From contig CAMEFI010000004.1 in assembly GCA_945915475.1 (NCBI GenBank), positions 62,001-126,000 on the forward strand: a stretch of 64,000 nucleotides of DNA, read 5' to 3'. The notes under the pieces were generated by a model. The model had not been told where the DNA came from and ran no database searches. It saw nothing but the letters and a program-made list of their open reading frames with translations. Position 1 is the first letter of the stretch; each line of letters starts with the position of its first letter. The translations under genes and the position numbers were made by a program. The stretch comes from an uncultured Clostridium sp. Its GTDB lineage: Bacteria > Bacillota > Clostridia > Lachnospirales > Lachnospiraceae. This document shows positions 1-8,662 of the stretch, one piece after another.

Positions 1-449
1 TCCGGCTTATGAACATCTACAGAATAGTCTGAAAATTCCTCTAACAGATAATGTCCAATCTCACTATTCAGTTCCATGGACTTCATCGGGAACTTTTTGT
101 TGGTTCTTCTGGCGTTGACTTTAAAGGTCATCTTTTTATTGCCGTAACACTTTTTCATATATTCTATGGATTTATCCCGGATTGCCTCAAATGTCACCTG
201 ATCTTCTACAACAATCGGGCAGATACCCACTATTCCAAACACTTTCTGAAGTTCTGCAACCAAATCTTCATAATCATAATCGGATTCTGCCTCTAAGAAT
301 ATTCTCCCATACTCTCTGCGGATGTAAAACTGTCCGAGACCTGCCACATGATTCTTAATCTGCTGACATAACATATCCTCAAACACGTAGCGGTTCTTTC
401 CTTTGGTTCCAATCTCTGCATATTTAATCAAAAATGTCTTGTATTCCAT
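1..449 (-). CDS. thiI: tRNA 4-thiouridine synthase ThiI, N-terminal part (cut by window edge)
   Basis: About 149 N-terminal codons are present, beginning MEYKTFLIKYAEIGTKGKNR, the usual ThiI opening (ferredoxin-like region leading into a THUMP RNA-binding domain). The catalytic PP-loop lies beyond the window edge. ThiI transfers sulfur to uridine 8 of tRNA and often to thiamine precursors, taking it from a cysteine desulfurase. The cysteine desulfurase gene ends only 7 bases upstream on the same strand, which matches that partnership and suggests one transcript. The SD is weak (GTGAGA about 5 bases before ATG), so translational coupling is likely. Identification rests on the N-terminus and the neighbour. 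Confidence 0.85.
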   Translation of the reverse strand, partial: MEYKTFLIKYAEIGTKGKNRYVFEDMLCQQIKNHVAGLGQFYIRREYGRIFLEAESDYDYEDLVAELQKVFGIVGICPIVVEDQVTFEAIRDKSIEYMKKCYGNKKMTFKVNARRTNKKFPMKSMELNSEIGHYLLEEFSDYSVDVHKP

Positions 450-456
450 GGTAATC

Positions 457-1611
457 TCACTTTCTGGTATATTTTCTTAACAACGGCAATATCTCCTGCA
501 ATGTCTTAACGGTATAATAAGCCTCCTCTACCGTATTATACTCGCTAAAACTAAAACGTAATGTAGACTCTAATAATTCTTTCTCTAATCCGATTGCCGT
601 CAGTACACCACTAATTGCCGGATGATTGGATGAACAGGCTGAACCGGCTGAAACATAAATCCCCTTATCTTCTAACGCATGCAACAATACTTCACTTCGG
701 ACTCCCCGAAAACTTAAACTGGCAATATGGGATGCTTCTCCGGAATTATCCGTAACGCCCTCTATCTTTGTTGCCTCTTCGATCAGGGCATCCTTTACCT
801 TCTGCATCCGTGCGGTATTCTCTTCCAGCCTTCCATAGATAACCTCCACAGCCTTTCCCATACCGGCAATTGCCGCCGTATTCTCCGTTCCGGAACGAAG
901 TCCTTTCTCTTGTCCTCCACCGTATAATACCGGCTTGATCTTCGCCTTACTGTCTACAAATAAAGCTCCGCTCCCCTTAGGACCATGTATCTTATGACCA
1001 CTCATGGACATAGCATCAATTCCTATTCTTTTGGGATAAAGAATACACTTACCAAAAGCCTGAACAGCATCCACATGATAAAGAATCTTTTGATGATGTT
1101 CTTCATTATACCCCTTGATGACTGCTGCGATCTCTTCAATGGGTTCCACCGCACCAATCTCATTATTAACAGCCATCGTCGATACCAGTACCGTATCCTC
1201 ACAAAGGCTTTCTTTGAGATGTTCCATATCCACCTTTCCCCGGGCATCCACCTTCAAAAAGGTAACCCGGAAACCCATTTCCTGCAGATACAGAATCGGG
1301 TTATAGACCGATGCATGTTCAATTTCTGTTGTAATGATATGGTTTCCTGCCCGTTTATTAGCAAGAGCAAGTCCCATCAATGCCAGATTATTCGCTTCAG
1401 TGCCGCCGGAAGTGAACACAATCTCCTTGGATTCACATTTCAACTGTCTGGCGATTGTATTACGGGCATTTCGGAGATAATTCTCTGCCTCTACCCCTTT
1501 CTTATGCATGGAAGAGGGATTCCCATAATCCTCATCCATTGTCTGTAGCATAATCTCCCGCACTTCAGGAATGATCTTTGTTGTCGCTGCATTATCAAAA
1601 TATACTTCCAT
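457..1611 (-). CDS. nifS: Cysteine desulfurase (NifS/IscS family)
   Basis: A 384-residue PLP enzyme that releases sulfur from cysteine as an enzyme persulfide. Family marks: the N-terminal MEVYFDNAATT, the PLP lysine in MSGHKIHGPKGSGAL near residue 200, and the persulfide cysteine in SAGSACSSNHPA near residue 325. The ATG at 1611 is preferred over an in-frame codon at 1662 because it gives the standard family N-terminus and has a GAGG SD inside the end of the upstream gene. Stop-to-start spacing to that gene is 4 bases. Its position directly upstream of thiI points to a role in tRNA thiolation and possibly thiamine sulfur supply; a role in Fe-S assembly cannot be excluded. Confidence 0.95.
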   Translation of the reverse strand: MEVYFDNAATTKIIPEVREIMLQTMDEDYGNPSSMHKKGVEAENYLRNARNTIARQLKCESKEIVFTSGGTEANNLALMGLALANKRAGNHIITTEIEHASVYNPILYLQEMGFRVTFLKVDARGKVDMEHLKESLCEDTVLVSTMAVNNEIGAVEPIEEIAAVIKGYNEEHHQKILYHVDAVQAFGKCILYPKRIGIDAMSMSGHKIHGPKGSGALFVDSKAKIKPVLYGGGQEKGLRSGTENTAAIAGMGKAVEVIYGRLEENTARMQKVKDALIEEATKIEGVTDNSGEASHIASLSFRGVRSEVLLHALEDKGIYVSAGSACSSNHPAISGVLTAIGLEKELLESTLRFSFSEYNTVEEAYYTVKTLQEILPLLRKYTRK

Positions 1612-1615
1612 GATG

Positions 1616-4243
1616 TTATTCCTCACTGACTGCCACCTGTTTCTTTTTTCTATACTGTACATACGATATCACACAAAGAAGAAGATAGAAAACGATACAG
1701 CCATATTTCAGCCCTGTTCCCCATGAAATTCCGGTGGAACCATACCGAACCTCAACCGTATGTGTACCTTTTGTCATCGGAACACCAATCAACGCATTCC
1801 CTATTGTCTTATAGCTTGTCTCTTTTCCATCAACATATACGTGAAATGCATCCACAGCCTGAATGGATGTCATCATGATACCATCCTTCTTGACATCAAT
1901 GGTTCCCTTTAGGTAATCCGGTTCTTCTGTCTCAAGCTTTAACGTACTTTCGCTCAATTTTTCATATACTTTTGCATAATTTTCCTCATTAAAACCTGCA
2001 AAGGTAAACATAATATTGGTTTCAGAATTCACAACAAAATCCTCATATGGAACTGCACAAACTGCTACCCTTTGTCCTTTTTTCACCTCACCGATATGAT
2101 AAGTATTCTGCATAAACGAACGGATATCTTCGTGTTTTAATTCTCCATCAATAAATATCTGAATCGTATAATTATTTTCCGACCACATATTCATATATAG
2201 ATCCACATCTTCCCCGGCAATATAGGTTAACTGAATGGAATCATATTCATTACCAAACTCATTTTTAATCCAATAGGAATAGGTACCATTTTTCGCCAAT
2301 TTTTTCTCCGGATCATATTCTTTTCCAAAAAAATTACCGCAGGAAATATCCGCCTTTACCGGCTTGAAAATATCATCTCCCTGTACTGCTTTCCTGACAA
2401 AATCATTCTGATACTGAAAGGCATTCTTATCCTTATCATTCCATTCCTGAATAGAATCATCTACCATATATCCAAGTCCTGCCAGTCTATTTGTCCGATA
2501 CAATTGCAGATTCTCATCCTCCGCTACCTTCTCAGCATCACTTACAACCATATCACTCTCACACAAATGATAACGCAGATTAAAAATCAGATTCACTAAC
2601 GGGGTTGCTCCTCTAGAGGAATACTCTACCCGGCTGTTACCGGATGCGCCAAGTTTCTCATGCAGCCGTTTATTTGCCATATTCATGGAAGAAATAAAGC
2701 CGGAATCGGCATCCTGCCCTGTAATCAATCCGATGTTCGATGTTGGCGCCGTGGCCACAATCCTTTCTCCTTTTTCCAGCTCTGCCTGTTCTAACAACTT
2801 ACATGCCTTCTCAGTATAACTTCCTTTTCCATATATAAGGGGCTGATCATACATACCAAAAGCATTGTATGCATTCGCTGCCGTTTCCATGAGTCCAAAC
2901 AGTGCAATCACAAGTAACATTTTATCGTACTCAATACTTCCCTTGGCATAGAATATCATAACCACAATATAGAAGCCTAAGATTAACGCGGTACTGATAT
3001 AGATCAACGTTGAATCATATTGTCCAATGGTGAAGAATGCATAAGCTGCAGCGGCAACCATCAAGACTGCAACAACAATCACTTCTTTCATATGAATATC
3101 TCTCAAATGTTCCAATACATATAATGCCATGAATAATGTATAGAATATGAACAGATACATAAACCGGTTATATAGCCCATTAGGAATATTAAAAATATGC
3201 CATACCAGATTCAGTCCGCCAACAAAGAAGCTTGCAACAAACATCAATGAAACTGCACACATGTATAACTTTCTCTTTTTCCCAATCTTAATGAATACGA
3301 ATAACAATGCCAGGAACACTGCCATTATGGTAAAATATATATTCGGAGTTCTGCTGCTTGCCAGTTCAATTGGAGAAAAGGTGAAAAACTGTTTCAAAAA
3401 TTCTGTCGGGCTGATAAGAATGGACGTTACATATCCACCCTGGCTGCTGGCTGCCTGATCCACCAGACGGTCTTCTGCCAAATTCAGACCTCCCACAATG
3501 CCACCCATGCAGGTCAAAGCAGAAAGACAGGACACCCCTGCGAACAGCAAGAACTTCTTAAACTTGTCCACTGTATCCCCATGAAACTGCATCACAAACC
3601 ATATCACGAGAAAAATGCAGATCTCAAATGCAATATAACTGTTTGTATACATACAGAAAGTGAGCACCAGATAATAGAGTTTCCATTTCTTCTCGTCCAC
3701 CAGTTTCTCCACCAGTAACAATAATATCGGAAATACAATCAAAGCATCCATAAACTGTATGTAAATGATATAACTGAGTACGCCGTTGCTTAACGCATAT
3801 GCCAGTCCTAAGAACAATGAAACACCCTTCTTATACTTCTGCAGCGTATTATGCTTTGTATGATAAAAGAAATACGTCATGGTAAATGCACAGAGTGACC
3901 ACTTTGCAAGCATGGTAAACTGTATAAAATCCGGAATACAGTGTCTGGGAAAGAGTAACATAATATACGTAAACGGAGATGCCAGGTATCCCATAAGTGC
4001 TCCAAAATCCAGACCACCTAAAATATGCCAAGTGTACGCCATACTCTCCCCGGAATGCATCTTGTCCCAAAATTCGTAACAGATAGGAATAATCTGCCCC
4101 TGCAGATCACCCGTTGCAATATTCCCATTGCCCGTCACCCAGGTATCTGCCAGAAAAGAATGTACCAATGCTACCACCCACGGAAGCAACAGCGACACAA
4201 TATAGAACCATTTATCCTTAAAAAACTGTTTTACTTTATTCAT
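1616..4243 (-). CDS. YfhO-family polytopic membrane protein
   Basis: An 875-residue protein with a dozen or more hydrophobic segments in the first two thirds, a long soluble extracytoplasmic part (about 480-840) and a final membrane helix followed by a basic tail (QYRKKKQ). The N-terminal loop with GDLQGQIIP and the overall plan match the YfhO family. In Firmicutes such proteins are linked to glycosylation of lipoteichoic acid or other surface polymers, probably as GT-C-type transferases using undecaprenyl-linked sugars. It follows the sugar aminotransferase with a 31-base gap and an AAGGAG SD, so it probably belongs to the surface-glycan operon. The transferred sugar is unknown. Confidence 0.8.
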   Translation of the reverse strand: MNKVKQFFKDKWFYIVSLLLPWVVALVHSFLADTWVTGNGNIATGDLQGQIIPICYEFWDKMHSGESMAYTWHILGGLDFGALMGYLASPFTYIMLLFPRHCIPDFIQFTMLAKWSLCAFTMTYFFYHTKHNTLQKYKKGVSLFLGLAYALSNGVLSYIIYIQFMDALIVFPILLLLVEKLVDEKKWKLYYLVLTFCMYTNSYIAFEICIFLVIWFVMQFHGDTVDKFKKFLLFAGVSCLSALTCMGGIVGGLNLAEDRLVDQAASSQGGYVTSILISPTEFLKQFFTFSPIELASSRTPNIYFTIMAVFLALLFVFIKIGKKRKLYMCAVSLMFVASFFVGGLNLVWHIFNIPNGLYNRFMYLFIFYTLFMALYVLEHLRDIHMKEVIVVAVLMVAAAAYAFFTIGQYDSTLIYISTALILGFYIVVMIFYAKGSIEYDKMLLVIALFGLMETAANAYNAFGMYDQPLIYGKGSYTEKACKLLEQAELEKGERIVATAPTSNIGLITGQDADSGFISSMNMANKRLHEKLGASGNSRVEYSSRGATPLVNLIFNLRYHLCESDMVVSDAEKVAEDENLQLYRTNRLAGLGYMVDDSIQEWNDKDKNAFQYQNDFVRKAVQGDDIFKPVKADISCGNFFGKEYDPEKKLAKNGTYSYWIKNEFGNEYDSIQLTYIAGEDVDLYMNMWSENNYTIQIFIDGELKHEDIRSFMQNTYHIGEVKKGQRVAVCAVPYEDFVVNSETNIMFTFAGFNEENYAKVYEKLSESTLKLETEEPDYLKGTIDVKKDGIMMTSIQAVDAFHVYVDGKETSYKTIGNALIGVPMTKGTHTVEVRYGSTGISWGTGLKYGCIVFYLLLCVISYVQYRKKKQVAVSEE

Positions 4244-4274
4244 CTATTCATACTCCTTCTTCCAATCTTATTGT

Positions 4275-5402
4275 TTAGGCAAAATAGTCATGAACCTTGT
4301 CTATGATATAATCCTGCTCACCCTCTGTCAATCCATAATACATCGGCAGACGAATCAAACGGTCGCTTTCTTTCGTAGTATACTGATCCTCCCCATGAAA
4401 TACACCATACTGCCTGCCCGCCTTTGAATTGTGTAACGGTACATAATGGAATACCGCTAAGATACCATTCTTTTTGAGGTAATCCAACAGATTTGTTCTC
4501 TGTTCCAGATCTTCCACCTTAACATAGTACATATGTGCATTGTGTACGCAATGCTCCGGTATGTATGGAAGTTCCAGGAATCCCTTCTCCTTTAAATCCT
4601 GCAATCCTTCATCATATCGTTTCCAGGCACGCATTCTGTAGTTATAGATCTCGTCTGCCTTCTCTAACTGTGCCCACAGATATGCCGCGTTCATATCACT
4701 TGGAAGATAAGAAGAACCTGCAGCCACCCACGTATACTTGTCCACAAGTCCCCGGAAAAACTGGTTCCGGTTTGTCCCTTTTTCTCTGATGATCTCCGCC
4801 GGTTCAATCTTATCTTTCCGATTGATTAGTAAGGCACCGCCTTCACCCATACTGTAATTCTTGGTCTCATGATAGCTGTATGCACCGAAATCTCCCAGTG
4901 TACCCAATATCTTTCCTTTATAAGTCGCACACATTCCCTGTGCTGCATCTTCCACTACATAGAGATGATGTCTCTTTGCAATATCTAAGATGACATCCAT
5001 TTCACAACCCACACCTGCATAATGAACCGGCACAATCACCTTGGTCTTATCCGTAATGGCATCCTCAACGAGGCCTTCGTCTATATTCATGGTATCCGGC
5101 CGGATATCCACAAACACTGCCTTTGCTCCTCTTGTCACAAACGCATCTGCGGTAGAGACAAAGGTATAAGAGGGCATGATTACCTCATCTCCCGGTTGAA
5201 TATCACATAACATGGCAGCCATCTCCAGTGCGGAAGTGCAGGATGTTGTCAATAGCACTTCTTCTGCCTTAGTCTGTTCCTGAAGCCATTGCTGGCATTT
5301 CTTCGTGAATTCACCGTCTCCACTGATCTTACAATTACGGATTGCCTGACTGATATATTGTTCTTCTCCACCAACATAGGGTGGTTTATTAAATGGTATC
5401 AT
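4275..5402 (-). CDS. wecE: dTDP-4-amino-4,6-dideoxy-sugar transaminase (WecE/RffA type)
   Basis: A 375-residue DegT/DnrJ/EryC1/StrS aminotransferase. It starts MIPFNKPPYVGGEE, almost the same as E. coli WecE, and carries the PLP lysine in YSYHETKNYSMGEGGAL near residue 180. The family puts the 4-amino group on dTDP-4-keto-6-deoxyhexose, giving dTDP-Fuc4N (WecE) or related Qui4N. The ATG at 5402 is chosen because AAGGAG sits 7 bases upstream and homology begins there; an in-frame codon at 5432 adds ten unrelated residues. It lies downstream of the acyl-building genes, so its product is the likely acceptor of the acyl group. The dehydratase and thymidylyltransferase needed for the precursor are not in this window. 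Confidence 0.88.
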   Translation of the reverse strand: MIPFNKPPYVGGEEQYISQAIRNCKISGDGEFTKKCQQWLQEQTKAEEVLLTTSCTSALEMAAMLCDIQPGDEVIMPSYTFVSTADAFVTRGAKAVFVDIRPDTMNIDEGLVEDAITDKTKVIVPVHYAGVGCEMDVILDIAKRHHLYVVEDAAQGMCATYKGKILGTLGDFGAYSYHETKNYSMGEGGALLINRKDKIEPAEIIREKGTNRNQFFRGLVDKYTWVAAGSSYLPSDMNAAYLWAQLEKADEIYNYRMRAWKRYDEGLQDLKEKGFLELPYIPEHCVHNAHMYYVKVEDLEQRTNLLDYLKKNGILAVFHYVPLHNSKAGRQYGVFHGEDQYTTKESDRLIRLPMYYGLTEGEQDYIIDKVHDYFA

Positions 5403-5435
5403 TGATATCTCCTTCTTGTAAACTTCAATCAATTA

Positions 5436-5771
5436 TCATATAGATGCAACTATTATTCCTACAAATATTAAGAAAATGCCCATAGCTTTTCTTTTCCCAA
5501 TCGTTTCATGCAAGCATATATAACCTAGAAGTGCAACAAATATATAGCCTGACGATTCAATTACTGGAGCTAACGACATAGGTACACATTTTAATGCAAT
5601 AATAGTCAATATACTTGAACAGAAAAAAATACTGTACGCTACAATAACCAATGGATTTACATATTCTCTTATAAAGTTTTTATGTTCTTTCTTTGCGCTC
5701 AATTTCAACAAGATCTGTGATATAGCAGAGATAAAAACAGAAAAAACATAAATACAAACATACTTAATCAT
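5436..5771 (-). CDS. Small EamA/ArnF-like four-helix membrane protein (half-transporter B)
   Basis: A 111-residue protein that is almost entirely four hydrophobic helices, with family-like ISQILLKLSAK near the N-terminus and a final segment with EAT-type signature (LHETIGKRKAMG). The ATG at 5771 has AGGAGG nine bases upstream and overlaps the end of the preceding gene by 8 bases, indicating translational coupling. It is paired with another small membrane protein of the same type, like ArnE/ArnF, which flip undecaprenyl-phosphate aminosugars, and EmrE-like heterodimers. Here the pair probably flips a lipid-linked sugar from the adjacent GT2 enzyme; that role is inferred from context. Confidence 0.75.
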   Translation of the reverse strand: MIKYVCIYVFSVFISAISQILLKLSAKKEHKNFIREYVNPLVIVAYSIFFCSSILTIIALKCVPMSLAPVIESSGYIFVALLGYICLHETIGKRKAMGIFLIFVGIIVASI

Positions 5772-6120
5772 ATTTATTATCCTCCTGGTTCGTAACAACC
5801 AAAATAATTCCAATTATAATAATCATTACTCCAACAACTCTGCTTTTTGTTATCTCTTCACCAAAAAATACTTTCGCCCATACAAGTCCCCATATCGTAC
5901 CAACCGCTTTGTTTGCATATGCAGTAACCAGAGGCATTCTTTTAATTAATTGTTGCCATATTACCGCATAAACACCAAGATTTAACAAAACCACACTGTA
6001 ATACACCATAAACCGCTGGGACAAAAACGGCTCCTGTGCTGCAAGCTTAGATGATATCGCCAAAAGAGAGGATATCATCAAAAAAAAATGTAGTACAGCA
6101 GACATCTTCATATTTTTCAT
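5764..6120 (-). CDS. Small EamA/ArnE-like four-helix membrane protein (half-transporter A)
   Basis: A 118-residue protein with four predicted membrane helices; the segment VTAYANKAVGTIWGLVWAKVFFGEEIT is typical of the C-terminal EamA/SMR fold. Two starts are possible: an ATG at 6120 (AGGGAG about 13 bases upstream) and a GTG at 6156 after GTAGGATAG. The ATG is preferred because it gives a normal basic N-terminus before helix 1. It overlaps the partner half-transporter by 8 bases and follows the GT2 gene. The pairing and position suggest a heterodimeric flippase for a polyprenyl-phosphate sugar. Confidence 0.72.
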   Translation of the reverse strand: MKNMKMSAVLHFFLMISSLLAISSKLAAQEPFLSQRFMVYYSVVLLNLGVYAVIWQQLIKRMPLVTAYANKAVGTIWGLVWAKVFFGEEITKSRVVGVMIIIIGIILVVTNQEDNKYD

Positions 6121-6170
6121 ATAGTAACTACCACTCCCTACCTGACTATAATTCACATCTATCCTACGAA

Positions 6171-7118
6171 CTATTTTTCGTTGTCCATCCCTACATCCGT
6201 TCTTTCCCGGATTACATATTGTGGTGTCTGGTTAAATCCCATATATAAACGTCCTACATATTCTCCAACCATCCCAAGGACAATCAGTATTGTTCCGCAT
6301 AAAACCAGAGTTACTGCCATAAGAGAACTCCAACCAGCAACCATTTCTGGATGCAGTAGCTTTTTAACCACTACCATACAGGATGCAATTACACCCAGCA
6401 ACGCAATTATACATCCCAACAATGCTGAAAGTCGTAACGGTTTCACAGAAAACGTAGTAGCTCCATTCACCCACAACGCAATTAACTTGCCTATCGTATA
6501 TCCTGACTCTCCAACCATCCGACTTCTATGTCCAACAAAAACCGAATCCACCTTGTCCGTCGTCCGGAATACCAACCCCGGCAGAAAAACATATGCATTC
6601 GGATATTTCTCCATCTCCTTCATCACATATCTTTTAGCAACATAGAAGCTACTACCAGCAAAGTTTCTTGGAACATCCATAATATGTACCATCATCCAAC
6701 CACATAGCCACGATCCTAGATTTCTAAACTTATTATGCTTCTTGACATGATACTTTCCATACACTACATCAAAGCCATCATCTAAATGATCAATCAGTTT
6801 GTAAGTGTCTTCTACCACAATCTGTCCATCATCATCAAGCGATACAATTATATCTCCATTCGCCTGTCTATATCCTGCAAGCAATGCCGCATGCTGTCCA
6901 AAATTCTTCGACAAACATAATCCTGTAATATTATCATATTGTTGTGCCAGTTTTTGGATTATAGTCCATACATTGTCTGGAGACGAATCATTTACTAATA
7001 TGATCTCATATTTATCCTCTAGATGTTTTTCTTGTAACTCTCGAATTTCTGCGACAACATTCGCAATCGTATTCTCTGATCGATAGCATGGTATCACATA
7101 AGAAATTAACCTACTCAC
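6171..7118 (-). CDS. GT2 polyprenyl-phosphate glycosyltransferase (GtrB/ArnC/DPM1 type)
   Basis: A 315-residue membrane-anchored glycosyltransferase. The GT-A catalytic domain (about 1-225) has VNDSSPDN and the metal-binding SLDDDGQ; two transmembrane helices follow (about 230-290), then the tail GEYVGRLYMGFNQTPQYVIRE, characteristic of GtrB/ArnC-type enzymes that load a single sugar on undecaprenyl phosphate. The start is GTG at 7118 with AGGAG nine bases upstream, overlapping the GNAT gene by 8 bases. With the following half-transporter pair and the YfhO-like protein it forms a plausible load, flip and transfer module. The sugar is not determined by sequence; the adjacent 4-aminosugar pathway is the obvious candidate. 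Confidence 0.88.
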   Translation of the reverse strand: MSRLISYVIPCYRSENTIANVVAEIRELQEKHLEDKYEIILVNDSSPDNVWTIIQKLAQQYDNITGLCLSKNFGQHAALLAGYRQANGDIIVSLDDDGQIVVEDTYKLIDHLDDGFDVVYGKYHVKKHNKFRNLGSWLCGWMMVHIMDVPRNFAGSSFYVAKRYVMKEMEKYPNAYVFLPGLVFRTTDKVDSVFVGHRSRMVGESGYTIGKLIALWVNGATTFSVKPLRLSALLGCIIALLGVIASCMVVVKKLLHPEMVAGWSSLMAVTLVLCGTILIVLGMVGEYVGRLYMGFNQTPQYVIRERTDVGMDNEK

Positions 7119-7662
7119 TTTGATCCACTCCTATTATATCCAACATTTTCCTACGTTTATCATTTGGCGATCCCGTTCCAAGTTCTGCTTCATAATATGC
7201 ACAATCTACTCCATTGCGCACAGTAACTAATAATGGTTGAAGTCCTTTCTTCTTCTGATCACTTATATGTTTTCTATTATTCAAATAAATTACCCAGCAT
7301 ATCTTTTTCAAGTGTAATACATCTCGACAAAAATCCTCGAGCAAGAGTTCCGCTTCCATCGTCTGCATAGGATTCCCAAAACTGACCTCTCGTCCAAATT
7401 CTCCCATACCATCATGAATATCATATACACCAATCAATCCAATTTTTTCACTCTTTTTATTCAAAACGACAAAATAATAATCGTCAGGTTCTTGCATCTG
7501 CCATTCAATAAACTTTCGCTGTTTCTCAATTGATGCCGCTAATTGCCCTACCGTTTCCCGGTTCTTCTTATCAGCGCGGATATAATACGAAAATTCTGTA
7601 TCTTCTAATGTGATACTTCGCATATCTACAAACTTACCACAAATCATCTCATTATAAATCAA
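7111..7662 (-). CDS. GNAT N-acyltransferase, sugar-pathway type
   Basis: A 183-residue protein of the RimJ/PseH-like GNAT type: an early YYIRADKKNRETVG segment, a core strand YYFVVLNKKSEKIGLIGVYDI, and EVSFGNPMQTMEAELLLEDF in place of the usual acyl-CoA loop region. Such enzymes acylate the 4-amino group of nucleotide sugars (PseH, WecD). The likely start is TTG at 7662, ten bases after GGAGG; an ATG at 7647 is an alternative with no SD. It lies between the MBL hydrolase and the GT2 gene and overlaps the latter. It may transfer the acyl group made by this cluster, possibly from ACP, but the donor is not evident. Confidence 0.7.
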   Translation of the reverse strand: MIYNEMICGKFVDMRSITLEDTEFSYYIRADKKNRETVGQLAASIEKQRKFIEWQMQEPDDYYFVVLNKKSEKIGLIGVYDIHDGMGEFGREVSFGNPMQTMEAELLLEDFCRDVLHLKKICWVIYLNNRKHISDQKKKGLQPLLVTVRNGVDCAYYEAELGTGSPNDKRRKMLDIIGVDQSE

Positions 7663-7681
7663 AACACTATTTCCTCCAGAA

Positions 7682-8362
7682 TCATTCTATTCTAAAATCT
7701 CTCATAATCCCCTCATTGCCATGTCCCGGAAACACGACTACTTGCTTTGAAAGTTTTTCTAAAAATGGCTTTGTAATTTCAGTATATTTTTTCCGATCTC
7801 CTCCAGGAAGTCTAGTAATTACCTTATTTCCTTCCACCAAACTATCACCAGTAAAAATATATTTATCATTTACTAAAATACAAATACTTCCAGGAGAATG
7901 TCCCGGTGTTTGTATCAAACTAAGCTTCAATCCAGCAAACTGAATATCACAACTGGTTTCAAATCCCACATCAGCCTTACATACATAACTTTCGTCAAGA
8001 AAAGATTGCATTATTTTCTTCTCCTCCGTAGTTTTCTCTATGAAAATCGCCATAAAAAACGCAGCAAGGTTTTTTGTAGAATCTTCAATACGTTCCATAC
8101 ATTCTTTGCTTGCATATACCGTACATTCCCAATTTTCACGAAACATATTCACACCTGAAATATGATCAAAATGTTCATGAGTTAATATGACCGTAACTTC
8201 CCTCACACTACCAGCCCTTAACAATCTCTCAGCATTATTATTCACATGTGGATCAATAACCAAGGCCTGATTTCCCTTTATAATAATATACATGTTAGAT
8301 GATATTACAGGCATACCATATTTATAAACTTTTACATTATCAATAGAATATAAGCTAACCAT
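7682..8362 (-). CDS. Metallo-beta-lactamase-fold hydrolase
   Basis: A 226-residue protein with complete MBL metal motifs: LTHEHFDH (about residue 80), TPGHSPGS (about 155), a metal-bridging Asp in FTGDSLVEG (about 175) and FPGHGNEG (about 215). The layout resembles glyoxalase II-like thioester hydrolases. SD AGGGAAA precedes the ATG closely. Because it lies in an operon with two carrier proteins, it may hydrolyse acyl-ACP thioesters, either as a release or editing enzyme, as MBL-type thioesterases do in some polyketide pathways. That role is inferred from context; the family has many substrates. Confidence 0.8.
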   Translation of the reverse strand: MVSLYSIDNVKVYKYGMPVISSNMYIIIKGNQALVIDPHVNNNAERLLRAGSVREVTVILTHEHFDHISGVNMFRENWECTVYASKECMERIEDSTKNLAAFFMAIFIEKTTEEKKIMQSFLDESYVCKADVGFETSCDIQFAGLKLSLIQTPGHSPGSICILVNDKYIFTGDSLVEGNKVITRLPGGDRKKYTEITKPFLEKLSKQVVVFPGHGNEGIMRDFRIE

Positions 8363-8424
8363 TTTCCCTCTATACTTACTTCATCCTAACGCAAACAACA
8401 TTTTTACTTTGTTGAAACAATTCA

Positions 8425-8658
8425 TTAGTTAACATCTCCTCCATTTTTGCAAATTAATTTTGCAATACTTTCTATCGTTTCAAAATTTTCTGGTACAATA
8501 TCCAATCCTTTAATTGAAACATTATATTTTTCTTCTATTTCAGAAATCAACGTAACAATATCAAAAGAATCCAAATATCCATCTTCAATAAAATTATCGC
8601 TCTTTCGAAAATCAAATTCTGGTCTTACTTCTTCTAGTATTTTATATATCTTATCCAT
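8425..8658 (-). CDS. Acyl/peptidyl carrier protein paired with adenylation enzyme
   Basis: A 77-residue carrier protein. The phosphopantetheine site is the serine in EDGYLDSFDIVTLI near residue 31; the GYLDS context resembles DltC-type and free-standing NRPS carriers more than fatty-acid ACP (DSLD). The gene starts 4 bases after the stop of the adenylation enzyme, so the two are almost certainly coexpressed partners. It is expected to carry the residue activated by that enzyme. A phosphopantetheinyl transferase is not present in this window. Confidence 0.85.
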   Translation of the reverse strand: MDKIYKILEEVRPEFDFRKSDNFIEDGYLDSFDIVTLISEIEEKYNVSIKGLDIVPENFETIESIAKLICKNGGDVN

Positions 8659-8662
8659 CCTG

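Noticed and set aside
985-1548. Long plus-strand open frame opposite the cysteine desulfurase gene
   Set aside because: It has no SD or recognisable domain and is fully antisense to a gene with strong family motifs; it is a shadow of that gene's codon pattern.
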